Source: Knufia peltigerae (taxonomy: Eukaryota; Ascomycota; Eurotiomycetes; Chaetothyriales; Trichomeriaceae). From it: 64,000 nucleotides of DNA. Shown here in pieces: positions 1 through 7,643 of this stretch. The position numbers and the translations under genes were made by a program. A model generated the notes under the pieces. That model saw only the letters and a list, made by a program, of their open reading frames with translations, was not told where the DNA came from and searched no databases. The stretch is from assembly GCA_030247855.1 (NCBI GenBank), contig JAPDRN010000070.1, forward strand, positions 17,485-81,484, written 5' to 3'. Position 1 is the first letter of the stretch. Each line of letters begins with the position of its first letter.

Positions 1-2
1 CC

Positions 3-1184
3 GACCACGCCCTGCCCTTCCTGCGCCGGGTAATGACCACGCCGCCGCCTCTGGGCCACCTGCAGTACGGCGTGCTCGCGCTGGGTGATCGCAGCTACGG
101 CCACTTCTGCGCGTTCGGCCACCAGCTGCACGACTGGCTGCGCCAGCAGGGCGCACATCCGCTGTTCGATGCCATTGAAGTCGACAACGCCGATCCCGCC
201 GCCTTGCGCCACTGGCAGCAGCTGCTCGGCCAGCTCGGCGGCGGCGTCAGCGAACTGCCCGATTGGACACCGGCCGAGTACCAGCCGTGGACGCTGCTGC
301 AGCGCATCCATCTCAACCCCGGCAGCGTCGGTGGTCCTGTCTACTGGCTGCGCCTGCAGCCACCGACCGACAGCAGCGCGCACTGGCAGGCGGGCGACAT
401 CGCCGAGGTCGGTCCGCAGCACGCCGAACAGAGCACGCGCGACTGGCTGCAGGCGCAGAGCTTCGATGCCAACACCGTGTTGGACGACGGGAATACGCTG
501 CTCGCCCGCGTCGCCCGCTCGCATCTGCCGTCCTTGGTTGCTGCGGGCGACCTGCCTGGCTTGTTGGCGGCACTGCAGCCACTGCCACATCGCGAGTACT
601 CCATCGCCTCGGTGATGGACGACGGCGCGGTGGAGCTGCTGCTGCGCCGTCAGCTGCGTGCCGATGGCACACCAGGCGTCGGCAGTGGCTGGCTGTGCGA
701 CCACGCCGTCGTCGGCGAGCCGGTGCAGATGCGCCTGCGCCGCAACGAGAATTTCCACGGTGTCGCCACCGAGGTTCCGCTGCTGCTGATCGGCAACGGT
801 ACCGGTATCGCGGGCCTGCGTGCACACCTGCACGAACGCGCACGCGTTGGCGGCGGCCGCACCTGGTTGTTGTTCGGCGAACGCTCGGCCTCGCATGATT
901 TCCACTTCGGCGATGAGCTGCAGGCGATGCTCGCCAACGGCGCGCTGACCCGCTTGGATACGGTATTCAGCCGTGATGGCGGCGCGCACCGCTACGTGCA
1001 GGATCGCTTGCTGGCCGAAGCATCCACGCTACAGCAGTGGGTCGATGAAGGCGCAACGATCCTGGTCTGCGGCAGCCTGCAGGGCATGGCCCCGGCAGTG
1101 GATGCGGTGATCGAGCAGGTGCTCGGTGCCGCCGGCAAGGAAGCGCTGCTACTGGCCGGTCGTTACCGGCGCGACGTGTATTGA
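3..1184 (+). CDS. Flavodoxin/FAD/NAD(P)H reductase, CysJ-like (5' truncated by window edge)
   Basis: The reading frame is open to the window edge, so the ATG at 33 is probably internal; 393 residues are visible. The N-terminal end is the tail of a flavodoxin (FMN) domain with the ALGDRSY motif at visible residues 26-32. An FAD-binding domain follows with the RxYS motif (REYS, about residue 197) and a GVGSGW loop. The C-terminal NADP-binding part has IGNGTGIAGLRAHL and an aromatic-ended RYRRDVY tail. This is the domain order of sulfite reductase alpha subunits and cytochrome P450 reductase-type electron donors. It would pass electrons from NADPH via FAD and FMN to a partner protein. The partner is not in view: no sulfite reductase hemoprotein follows, so cysJ is not assigned. 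In xanthomonads such proteins also occur beside TonB receptors and PepSY proteins. Confidence 0.85.
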   Translation, partial: DHALPFLRRVMTTPPPLGHLQYGVLALGDRSYGHFCAFGHQLHDWLRQQGAHPLFDAIEVDNADPAALRHWQQLLGQLGGGVSELPDWTPAEYQPWTLLQRIHLNPGSVGGPVYWLRLQPPTDSSAHWQAGDIAEVGPQHAEQSTRDWLQAQSFDANTVLDDGNTLLARVARSHLPSLVAAGDLPGLLAALQPLPHREYSIASVMDDGAVELLLRRQLRADGTPGVGSGWLCDHAVVGEPVQMRLRRNENFHGVATEVPLLLIGNGTGIAGLRAHLHERARVGGGRTWLLFGERSASHDFHFGDELQAMLANGALTRLDTVFSRDGGAHRYVQDRLLAEASTLQQWVDEGATILVCGSLQGMAPAVDAVIEQVLGAAGKEALLLAGRYRRDVY

Positions 1185-1210
1185 GCGAACGTGTGGGGTA
1201 ACCCGCCTCC

Positions 1211-1380
1211 TGGTGGGTGCGAACCTTGGTTCGTACCATGCGCTTTATCGGCCGTCACATCCACGCATGGCGTGGATCTACTGAACGGCTCCGTGCCGCG
1301 GTATCGGCTGCCACATCCACGCATGGCGTGGATCTACTGAACGGCTTCACGTCCCGGTATCGGCTGCCACATCCACGCGC
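1211..1380. repeat. REP cluster: one GTGGGTGC-type REP and a 56-bp tandem repeat
   Basis: A degenerate REP hairpin (GTGCGAACC / GGTTCGTAC) lies at about 1215-1237. It is followed by a unit containing the palindrome ATCCACGC-ATG-GCGTGGAT at 1259-1277 and again at 1315-1333, exactly 56 bp apart. A third truncated copy starts 56 bp further on at 1371 and stops after the first stem half. The spacer (CTACTGAACGGCT... TATCGGCTGCC) repeats with the hairpin. The cluster lies between two convergent genes. Confidence 0.85.
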
Positions 1381-1390
1381 CGACGATGGC

Positions 1391-1999
1391 TCAGCCGCCC
1401 GCAGCGCTCACCCGTATCGCCAGCAACTCCCCGCCGCCCTGCAGCGCATGCCGCTGACGCTCACCGGCGGCCAACCACGCGGTATCGCCGGCCTGCATCG
1501 CAGGCAATCCGCTGTCCGTGCCAAACGTGGCCTGGCCACCCAACAGGTGCAGGGCCCACGCCACACCTGGTTCGCAGAAGAAGAACATCGGCCCGACCAA
1601 TGGCCGGTGCAGCAGCTCGGCCTGCAGCAGTCCGCGCTTCCACATCAGGTTGAAATCGTGGGTGGTGCCGTCGACCAGCTCGCCGTGCAGCGCTGCTTCG
1701 CCGGCAAAACGCACGCGCCCATGCGGTGGCAGCACCTCGGCTACATGGCCGTCCTCGAATCGCAGGCGCACGCCATTACCCTGCAGCAGTACCAGTTCGC
1801 GCTCGACGCCCGGGAACGCGGAAAACGCGGCGTCCTGTTCGATTTCGGCCACTGACAGGCGCAACGCCCAGTCATCACCCTGCGCTGGCAACCGCAGGAT
1901 CTCGCGGGTCCAGCCGAGGCCGTTGCGCCAGCGTTCGCGGCGGTAGTCCAGGCTGGAAATAACCTGGCTCGGGGTCTGCAGCAGCGAGTCGATGTTCAT
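1391..1999 (-). CDS. HutD/Ves family protein
   Basis: A 202-residue cupin-like protein. It starts MNIDSLLQTPSQVISS and has the family's early motif RRERWRNGLGWTREI (residues 20-34), followed by a beta-rich body with GDDWALRLSVAEI and a late FFFCEPGVAWALHLL segment. HutD proteins are associated with histidine utilisation in pseudomonads and Ves with cold-related phenotypes in E. coli; the molecular function is unsettled. No hut genes are in the window, so a role in histidine catabolism is not supported by context. It stands alone, converging on the reductase across a REP cluster. Confidence 0.8.
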   Translation of the reverse strand: MNIDSLLQTPSQVISSLDYRRERWRNGLGWTREILRLPAQGDDWALRLSVAEIEQDAAFSAFPGVERELVLLQGNGVRLRFEDGHVAEVLPPHGRVRFAGEAALHGELVDGTTHDFNLMWKRGLLQAELLHRPLVGPMFFFCEPGVAWALHLLGGQATFGTDSGLPAMQAGDTAWLAAGERQRHALQGGGELLAIRVSAAGG

Positions 2000-2033
2000 G
2001 CGCGCATTGCATCATGCCGCGTGCCACAACGCA

Positions 2034-2768
2034 TCACCGCGTTGCAATACCCGCGGCCGTACCGCAATCGCCACCCAGCAGTTGCGAGTGCTTGAGCCAG
2101 TCCTGGTCAGGGTAGTACGCGAACACCATCGTGCCGCCCCGCAGCGCGTCGATCAGCGGCTTGGCCACCGACAACCGCACCGCCGGACAGCCGAGACTGC
2201 GCCCCAACCGCCCCTGCAACTGTGCGGTGGAGGGATTCACATACGGCGCACCGTGGATGACGATGGCGCGCTCGCGTGCACGATCATTGAAACCCGGCTC
2301 CAACCCTGCCAGGCGCAGCGAATAGCCGTTGCCACCCATGTAGGTTTCCTGCGCGGTGAACGCGCCGAGGCTGGACATGAAGCTGCCATCGCGGTTGGAG
2401 AAATGCTCGGTGCGGTTCTCGCCACTGTTGCGGCCGTGCGCCACCCACTCCTCGAACAACAGCCGCTGGCGGGCCAGGTCGAAGACCCACATCCGCGGCT
2501 CGGTGGACGGCCGCGAGTAATCGATCACGCTCAGGCGCTCACCGCTGACACCCAGTTCCGGCCGCTGCAGCGCGCAGCGCATGGCGTGGGCGGCCAACTG
2601 CAGAACCCGACGGTCGGCCTTCGGCGCGGTACGTGCCAACTGCGCAGCGAGATCGTCGGCGCTGATCGCTGTGGCGACACGCGTCAGTGCCCCGGCCGGG
2701 GCACTGGCAGTGGTCGCAAGCAGACCAAGGACGGCCAGCCAGCACAGGCGGAAAGCAGACATGGGCAC
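2034..2768 (-). CDS. Murein L,D-transpeptidase catalytic domain protein (YkuD_2 type)
   Basis: A 244-residue secreted protein; the second ATG six bases in (MSAFRL) is equally possible. An N-terminal signal peptide (residues 1-27) precedes a domain with the active-site pattern HGAPYVNP (His172) and RSLGCPAVR (Cys194), the Cys/His arrangement of the YkuD_2 branch of L,D-transpeptidases. WVFDLARQRLLFEEWVAHG (94-112) is the typical first strand pair. It probably acts in the periplasm on peptidoglycan stem peptides. It lies 11 bp downstream of a second, different L,D-transpeptidase on the same strand, so the two are probably co-transcribed. Confidence 0.85.
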   Translation of the reverse strand: MPMSAFRLCWLAVLGLLATTASAPAGALTRVATAISADDLAAQLARTAPKADRRVLQLAAHAMRCALQRPELGVSGERLSVIDYSRPSTEPRMWVFDLARQRLLFEEWVAHGRNSGENRTEHFSNRDGSFMSSLGAFTAQETYMGGNGYSLRLAGLEPGFNDRARERAIVIHGAPYVNPSTAQLQGRLGRSLGCPAVRLSVAKPLIDALRGGTMVFAYYPDQDWLKHSQLLGGDCGTAAGIATR

Positions 2769-2779
2769 GCAGGGAGGTC

Positions 2780-3847
2780 TCAGGATCCCTTGAGGGTGGA
2801 CGCTGGCGGCTCCGATTCCAAGACCGGCTGCATACCCGATTCAGCCGCGCTTGGGCGCACCGCCGGCAGCGAGGTGACCAGCAGGGTCGTACCCGGCACC
2901 AGCACCTGGTACAGCTGGCGGGCGAAATCGGCCGGCAGCGCCATCGGCAGCGATGGGGTGGCCAGCAGGTCCGGCGTGGCCTGGGCGCGGTCCTGGCCCA
3001 ACAGCGGATAGGCCGTCCACTGGTGCAGGCGCTGCTGCGCATCAAGCGGGCTGGGCGTATCGCTGTAGCCCTGGCCCATCACGAACAGAGTGGTGCCCTG
3101 GAACGCCGGCAGCGCGTCGGCCTTCAACGGCGACTCACCGATCATCACCCCGTCGCGCAGCACGTACAGGCGCTGGTCGTGCAGGCTGACCAGGATGCCG
3201 ACCTGACCGCTGGGGGCGGCCGCATCATCCCACCACGCCTTGTCCGGGGCGCCGGCCTCGCCTTCCGGCAGGGCCTGTCCGCGCGCATTCACCGGCGCCA
3301 GCACGGCCGGATAGGCCAGCGTCATCGGCGCGCTCTTGGCATCGGCCACGACCACCGTATCGCCGCGTTTGGTTTCGCTGAACAGCTTCTGGGCGAAGGC
3401 CTGCGGCAGGCGCACGCAGCCATGCGAAGCCGGGTGCCCGGGCAGGCTGCCGCCGTGAAGCGCGATACCGTCCCAGGTCAGCCGCTGCATGTACGGCATG
3501 GGTGCGCTGTTGTAGAGGTTGGAACGGTGGTCCTTGTCCTTCTGCAGGATGGTGAACACACCGGTCGGCGTCTCATGGCCGATCTTGCCCGAGCTGATCG
3601 TGGTCAGGCCGATGGCGATGCCGTTGCGATACACGTAGGCCCTTTGCTCGTCCAGGCTCACCACCAGCACGATCGGCCCGGCCGGCGAAACTTCCGGATG
3701 CCACAGATACTCGCCGGGCTTGAGGTCGGTCGGCCCGCGCACTTCGGACATCGTCGTCGCGACCGGCTTGGAGGGTGCGGCCGCGTGCGCGGCGCAGGGC
3801 AGTGCCAGCGCGGCGGCGAGCATCAGGGTCAAACGGTGCAGGTGCAT
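2780..3847 (-). CDS. L,D-transpeptidase (ErfK/YbiS/YkuD family) with a degenerate second domain
   Basis: I place the start at the ATG at 3847, because the 355-residue product then begins with a clean signal peptide (MHLHRLTLMLAAALALP, cleavage near AHA-AAP). The frame remains open upstream to 4105, but that extension is not signal-like. The catalytic YkuD domain (about residues 57-170) has HGGSLPGHP (His131) and SHGCVRLP (His142, Cys144). A segment at 213-235 (GQVGILVSLHDQRLYVLRDG) closely repeats the opening strand of the first domain (GPIVLVVSLDEQRAYVYRNG, 58-77) but has no HGC active site, which suggests an internal duplication with a decayed copy. It likely cross-links or remodels peptidoglycan or attaches lipoprotein. 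Confidence 0.88.
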   Translation of the reverse strand: MHLHRLTLMLAAALALPCAAHAAAPSKPVATTMSEVRGPTDLKPGEYLWHPEVSPAGPIVLVVSLDEQRAYVYRNGIAIGLTTISSGKIGHETPTGVFTILQKDKDHRSNLYNSAPMPYMQRLTWDGIALHGGSLPGHPASHGCVRLPQAFAQKLFSETKRGDTVVVADAKSAPMTLAYPAVLAPVNARGQALPEGEAGAPDKAWWDDAAAPSGQVGILVSLHDQRLYVLRDGVMIGESPLKADALPAFQGTTLFVMGQGYSDTPSPLDAQQRLHQWTAYPLLGQDRAQATPDLLATPSLPMALPADFARQLYQVLVPGTTLLVTSLPAVRPSAAESGMQPVLESEPPASTLKGS

Positions 3848-4185
3848 CCAGCAGGTTCCATTCCATGCGAATGGCCTCACCGTACACCATGGGCGCGTGG
3901 TGGCTGCGCCAAAAGAAATTGCCCGGCGACACAGCCATGTGTCGTACCGGGCAATCGTCACGTCCCTGTCGGCCTGCTGCCACCCCCTCGCATCCTGCGA
4001 AGCGGGGGCGGCGTTGCATCCTGCACGCGGCCGCGTCTGTCCTGTTTGTATCTCAGCCCCTTCCACAGGTCTGTGATGCCACCATCCTGGTGATTGGTGC
4101 CGCATCCCTGCGACGGTCGGTGGTTACGGGCATCCTGTCCGCAGCCAGTGGACCTGCATCCTGCCGGTCCCGACGTTTCCTGTTG
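3848..4185. other. Intergenic 338 bp: terminator-like hairpin and GCATCCTG repeats
   Basis: No coding region recognised. On the minus strand this is the region downstream of comEA and upstream of the L,D-transpeptidase. It holds the hairpin at 3918-3955 and four copies of GCATCCTG at 3990, 4016, 4130 and 4156. The copies form two pairs, each spaced 26 bp, with a near match (GCATCCCTG) at 4102. Confidence 0.6.
3918..3955 (-). terminator. Predicted intrinsic terminator for the comEA transcript
   Basis: The sequence ATTGCCCGG-CGACACA...TGTGTCG-TA-CCGGGCAAT forms a long hairpin (arms of 9 and 7 bp, with a 2-nt bulge). Read on the minus strand it is followed directly by TTTCTTTT. This is the only hairpin with a U tract between comEA and the L,D-transpeptidase gene. 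Confidence 0.6.
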
Positions 4186-4512
4186 TCAGCGCCTGGGTAC
4201 GGTTCGCACCGGTACCGATCCGGGTACCGGATCCGCAGGCAACATCGTGTTGCCAACGGTGATCCGCCGTCGATTCCGTTCGACGATCGATGTCCCTATC
4301 CCCTTAACCTGCGTCAGGTCCTCGACGCGGTGAAACGGGCCGTGTCTGCGCCGGTGCTCGACGATCGCCGCGGCCTTGGTGGCCCCGACCATCGTCAATC
4401 CCTGCTGCAGCGCCTGGGCATCGGCCCGGTTGATGTCAATCGGCTCGGCAGCTTGCGCTCCCGCGATCCACACTCCCAGCACCAGCGCCCTAAACACGAC
4501 AAACCAAGGCAC
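4186..4512 (-). CDS. comEA: ComEA-like helix-hairpin-helix protein
   Basis: I choose the GTG at 4512: a strong AAGGAG ribosome-binding site lies 9 bases upstream (4522-4527 on the plus strand) and the resulting 108-residue protein starts with a signal-like helix (FVVFRALVLGVWIAGAQA). The mature part begins AEPIDINRADAQAL and carries the tandem helix-hairpin-helix core VGATKAAAIVEHRRRHG and LTQVKGIGTSIVERNR typical of ComEA. ComEA binds incoming DNA in the periplasm during natural transformation. No other competence genes are adjacent; pilT/pilU of the same machinery class lie 38 kb away. The C-terminal tail after the HhH domain (VGNTMLPADP...) is low in recognisable features. Confidence 0.85.
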   Translation of the reverse strand: MPWFVVFRALVLGVWIAGAQAAEPIDINRADAQALQQGLTMVGATKAAAIVEHRRRHGPFHRVEDLTQVKGIGTSIVERNRRRITVGNTMLPADPVPGSVPVRTVPRR

Positions 4513-4643
4513 GACGTATATCTCCTTGTGGTTCTGACCGTCCCGACCGGCAATCCCGTCGGTCGAAACAGTGTCCGTCACCACATGTACACAGCGTATC
4601 GGGTTCACGGATTTCTAAAAGCCAGCCAAATACCCGACGTGAT

Positions 4644-4659
4644 GTAGGGAAAACCCTAC
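4644..4659. promoter_or_regulatory. Perfect palindrome GTAGGG-AAAA-CCCTAC upstream of M20 peptidase
   Basis: A 6-bp perfect inverted repeat with a 4-bp AT spacer lies about 50 bp before the peptidase start and 130 bp before comEA in the divergent direction. It stands out in the GC-rich background and resembles a response-regulator-type operator. The cognate regulator is unknown. Confidence 0.4.
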
Positions 4660-4710
4660 CCTTGGCCGAGGCGTAGAATGTCAGGATCAGCCATGCAACC
4701 GGAGTTTCAG

Positions 4711-5010
4711 ATGGACAGCGCCAAGCTCGGCCAATTCGTCAATGACAAGTGGGACAGCGAAATCGTCCCGCAGTTGGTCGACTACATCCGCATTCCCAAC
4801 AAGTCGCCGATGTTCGACGCCAATTGGGTGCAGAACGGCTACATGGAGCAGGCGGTCACCCTGATGGAAACCTGGGCCAAGGCGCAGGAACTGCCCGGCC
4901 TGAAGGTCGAGGTGGTCCGCCTGGAAGGCCGTACCCCGCTGATCCTGCTGGAAATTCCGGCTACCGGCGCCGAAACCGGCGACGACACCATCCTGCTCTA
5001 CGGCCACCTG

Positions 5011-5042
<32 letters not shown>

Positions 5043-6204
5043 CGACCTGGGCCCGTGGACCCCGGTCCTGCGCGGTGACAAGCTGTATGGCCGTGGCGGT
5101 GCCGATGACGGTTACGCCATCTTCGGCTCGCTGGCCGCCGTGCTGGCGCTGCAGGCCCAGGGCCTGCCGCATGCCCGCTGCGTGGTGCTGATCGAAGCCT
5201 GTGAAGAGTCGGGCAGCTACGACCTGCCGGCCTACGTCGACCACCTGGCTGACCGCATCGGCAAGCCGTCGCTGGTGGTCTGCCTGGATTCGGGCTGCGC
5301 CAACTACGACCAGCTGTGGTGCACCACCTCGCTGCGCGGCCTGACCGGCGGCAACTTCTCGGTGAAGGTGCTCAACGAAGGCGTGCACTCCGGTGATGCC
5401 TCGGGCGTGGTGCCGTCCAGCTTCCGCCTGCTGCGCCAACTGCTGTCGCGCATCGAGGACCAGGACACCGGCCGCATCCTGATCGAGGGCATGAACGTAG
5501 AGATCCCGGCCGAGCGCCTGGAGCAGGCCAAGCGCGCCGCCGATGTGGTCGATACCGCGATCTTCGAGAAATTCCCGCTGGTCGACGGCCTCACGCCGAT
5601 GAACGACGACCTGACCGAGCTGGTGCTCAACCGCACCTGGCGCCCGGCCCTGTCGGTAACCGGCATCGGCGGCATGCCGCCGCTGGAATCGGCCGGCAAC
5701 GTGCTGCGCCCGCATACCGCGGTGAAGCTGTCGCTGCGCCTGCCGCCGACTGCCGATGGCAAGACCTGCGGCGAACTGCTGAAGGAAGCACTGCTGCGCG
5801 ATCCGCCGAACGGCGCGCAGGTCACCCTGGACCTGGAAAAGGCCTCCACCGGCTGGAACGCGCCGGCAATGGCACCGTGGCTGACCAAGGCCATCGACGA
5901 TGCCAGCCAGACCTTCTTCGGCAAGCCGGCGATGTACATGGGCGAAGGCGGCTCGATCCCGTTCATGGGCATGCTGGGCGAGAAGTTCCCGGGCGCCCAG
6001 TTCATGATCACCGGCGTGCTCGGCCCGCACTCCAACGCCCACGGCCCGAACGAGTTCCTGCACATTCCGATGGGCAAGAAGGTCACCTCGTGCGTGTCCA
6101 AGGTGATCAGCGAGCACTACGCGGCAAGCCTGCGTGGCGAGACCAGCGGTTCGCCGGTGGCCGCCGACAGTGGCACCCGCAACGGCGACCACGGCTGCTG
6201 CTGA
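4711..6204 (+). CDS. M20 family metallopeptidase (dipeptidase-like)
   Basis: About 497 residues from the ATG at 4711, chosen because GGAG sits 6 bases upstream; in-frame ATGs at 4678 and 4693 (the latter also with AGGA) are alternatives. Metal-binding and catalytic motifs of clan MH are all present: YGHLDKQPE with the first zinc His, GRGGADDGYA with the bridging Asp, EACEESGS with the general base and a ligand, LDSGC, and a late NAHGPNEF His. The WDDDLGPWTPVL signature and length fit the CNDP/dipeptidase branch rather than ArgE or DapE. It is probably a cytoplasmic peptidase; there is no signal peptide. It is the first gene of a plus-strand run leading to amgK-murU. Confidence 0.88.
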
Positions 6205-6220
6205 TCCAGCACGCAGTGAC

Positions 6221-6251
6221 GGACGCAGCCCGGCCTTGCTAGGCTGCGTCC
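6221..6251 (+). terminator. Hairpin after the M20 peptidase gene
   Basis: A perfect 10-bp stem GGACGCAGCC / GGCTGCGTCC with an 11-base loop lies 17 bp after the stop. There is no clear U tract, so termination is uncertain. Confidence 0.4.
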
Positions 6252-6273
6252 ATCCTTCGAGAGCACTGATTGC

Positions 6274-6543
6274 ATGAACGGTCTGTTTGGCAGCACCAGC
6301 TGGCTCTACATCATCCTGGTCGGCTTCTTCGTCGGCCTGCTGGGACGCTTTTTCATGCCCGGCAACAACCGCATGGGCTGCCTGTTGACCATCGTGCTGG
6401 GCATCATCGGCGCGCTGCTGGCCGGCTGGTTCGGCCAGTACATGGGCTGGTACGCACCCGGTGAACCGGCCGGCTTCCTCGGCGCGGTCGTGGGCGCGGT
6501 TGTCGTGCTGGCGATCCTGCGCCTGTTCAGCGGCCGCCGCTGA
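6274..6543 (+). CDS. GlsB/YeaQ/YmgE family small membrane protein
   Basis: An 89-residue protein with three hydrophobic segments: WLYIILVGFFVGLLGRFFMPG, MGCLLTIVLGIIGALLAGWFG and PAGFLGAVVGAVVVLAILRL. The glycine-rich pattern and the G-x-L-x-R-F-F-M-P-G loop are characteristic of the transglycosylase-associated/GlsB family. Family members are often stress-induced, but their biochemical role is not established. The gene precedes amgK by 63 bp on the same strand. Confidence 0.85.
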   Translation: MNGLFGSTSWLYIILVGFFVGLLGRFFMPGNNRMGCLLTIVLGIIGALLAGWFGQYMGWYAPGEPAGFLGAVVGAVVVLAILRLFSGRR

Positions 6544-6606
6544 GCCGCCCCCCCTTCCCATTCTGTCCCCGACGTTGGCGCGCCCGGCGCGCCCGGATAT
6601 GCCTGC

Positions 6607-7632
6607 ATGACCGAACCCGCCTCTGATCCCCAGCGCAGCGCACAACGCCTGCAGTGGGCCCGTACCCAGCTGGACGATGGCAACGCCGTGGTCGAACGCG
6701 CTTCGGTCGACGCTGGCATGCGCAGCTACTGGCGCACCACCAGCCAGCTCGGCAGCCACATCGTCATGGATGCCCCGCCGGGGCTGGAAGACCCCACGCC
6801 GTGGCTGCGCATGCGCGGCCTGCTGCACGATCACGGCCTGCGCGTGCCAACCTTGCTTGCCCAGGACCTCGACGCCGGCTTCCTGCTGCTGGAAGACCTG
6901 GGCGGCCCGACGCTGGCGAAGATCCTCGACGAACGCAATGCCGACGAGTGGTTCAGCCGCTCCATCGAACAGCTGCTGCGCCTGCAGGCGATCCCGGTGC
7001 CGGCCGATTTCGGCCAGTTCGGCGAAGCGCTGCTGCAGCGTGACGCCGGCCTGTTCGATGAGTGGTTCCTGCAGCGTCATCTTGGCCTTGAACTGGACTG
7101 CGGCGAGATCGAAGGCCTGCAGCTGGTTCACCGTCGACTGATGGACAACGCGCTGGGCCAGGCGCAACTGATGACCCACCGCGACTACATGCCGCGCAAC
7201 CTGATGCCGGTGGAGGACGGCCCGGCCGTGCTGGATTTCCAGGACCTGGTGCGTGGCCCGATCGCCTACGACGCAGTGAGTCTGTTCAAGGATGCCTTCC
7301 TGAGTTGGCCGCTGCAGCGCGTGGACGAATGGCTGGCGCAGTATCACCAGCGCGCATGCGATGCCGGCCTGCCGGTGCCTGACCGTGCCACCTTCCTGCG
7401 CGATGCCGACTGGATGGGCATCCAGCGCCACGTGAAGATCCTCGGCCTGTTCTGCCGCCTGCGCTACCGCGACAACAAGGGCCATTACCTGGACGACGCG
7501 CCGCGCTTCATCGCCTACCTGGATGAGGTGTTGCCGCGCTACCGCGAGCTGGCGCCGTTGCAGCAGTTGCTGGACATGCGGATCAAACCGGCACTGGCCG
7601 AGCTGGCCGCGCCGATGCGCGTGCTGCGCTGA
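6607..7632 (+). CDS. amgK: Anomeric N-acetylmuramate/N-acetylglucosamine kinase
   Basis: A 341-residue aminoglycoside-phosphotransferase-fold kinase. Visible motifs are LEDLGGPTLAKIL near residue 96, the catalytic loop THRDYMPRNLMP and the metal-binding LDFQDLVRGPIAYD. With MurU encoded 11 bp downstream, this is the AmgK-MurU recycling route described in Pseudomonas. There, AmgK phosphorylates MurNAc or GlcNAc at the anomeric carbon so that recycled sugar bypasses de novo UDP-MurNAc synthesis, giving intrinsic fosfomycin tolerance. It acts in the cytoplasm. murA, the fosfomycin target, is also in this window. Confidence 0.93.
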   Translation: MTEPASDPQRSAQRLQWARTQLDDGNAVVERASVDAGMRSYWRTTSQLGSHIVMDAPPGLEDPTPWLRMRGLLHDHGLRVPTLLAQDLDAGFLLLEDLGGPTLAKILDERNADEWFSRSIEQLLRLQAIPVPADFGQFGEALLQRDAGLFDEWFLQRHLGLELDCGEIEGLQLVHRRLMDNALGQAQLMTHRDYMPRNLMPVEDGPAVLDFQDLVRGPIAYDAVSLFKDAFLSWPLQRVDEWLAQYHQRACDAGLPVPDRATFLRDADWMGIQRHVKILGLFCRLRYRDNKGHYLDDAPRFIAYLDEVLPRYRELAPLQQLLDMRIKPALAELAAPMRVLR

Positions 7633-7643
7633 AGGCCGCATCG

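Noticed and set aside
1255..1380. CRISPR-like array
   Set aside because: The whole 56-bp unit including the spacer repeats, so there are no unique spacers.
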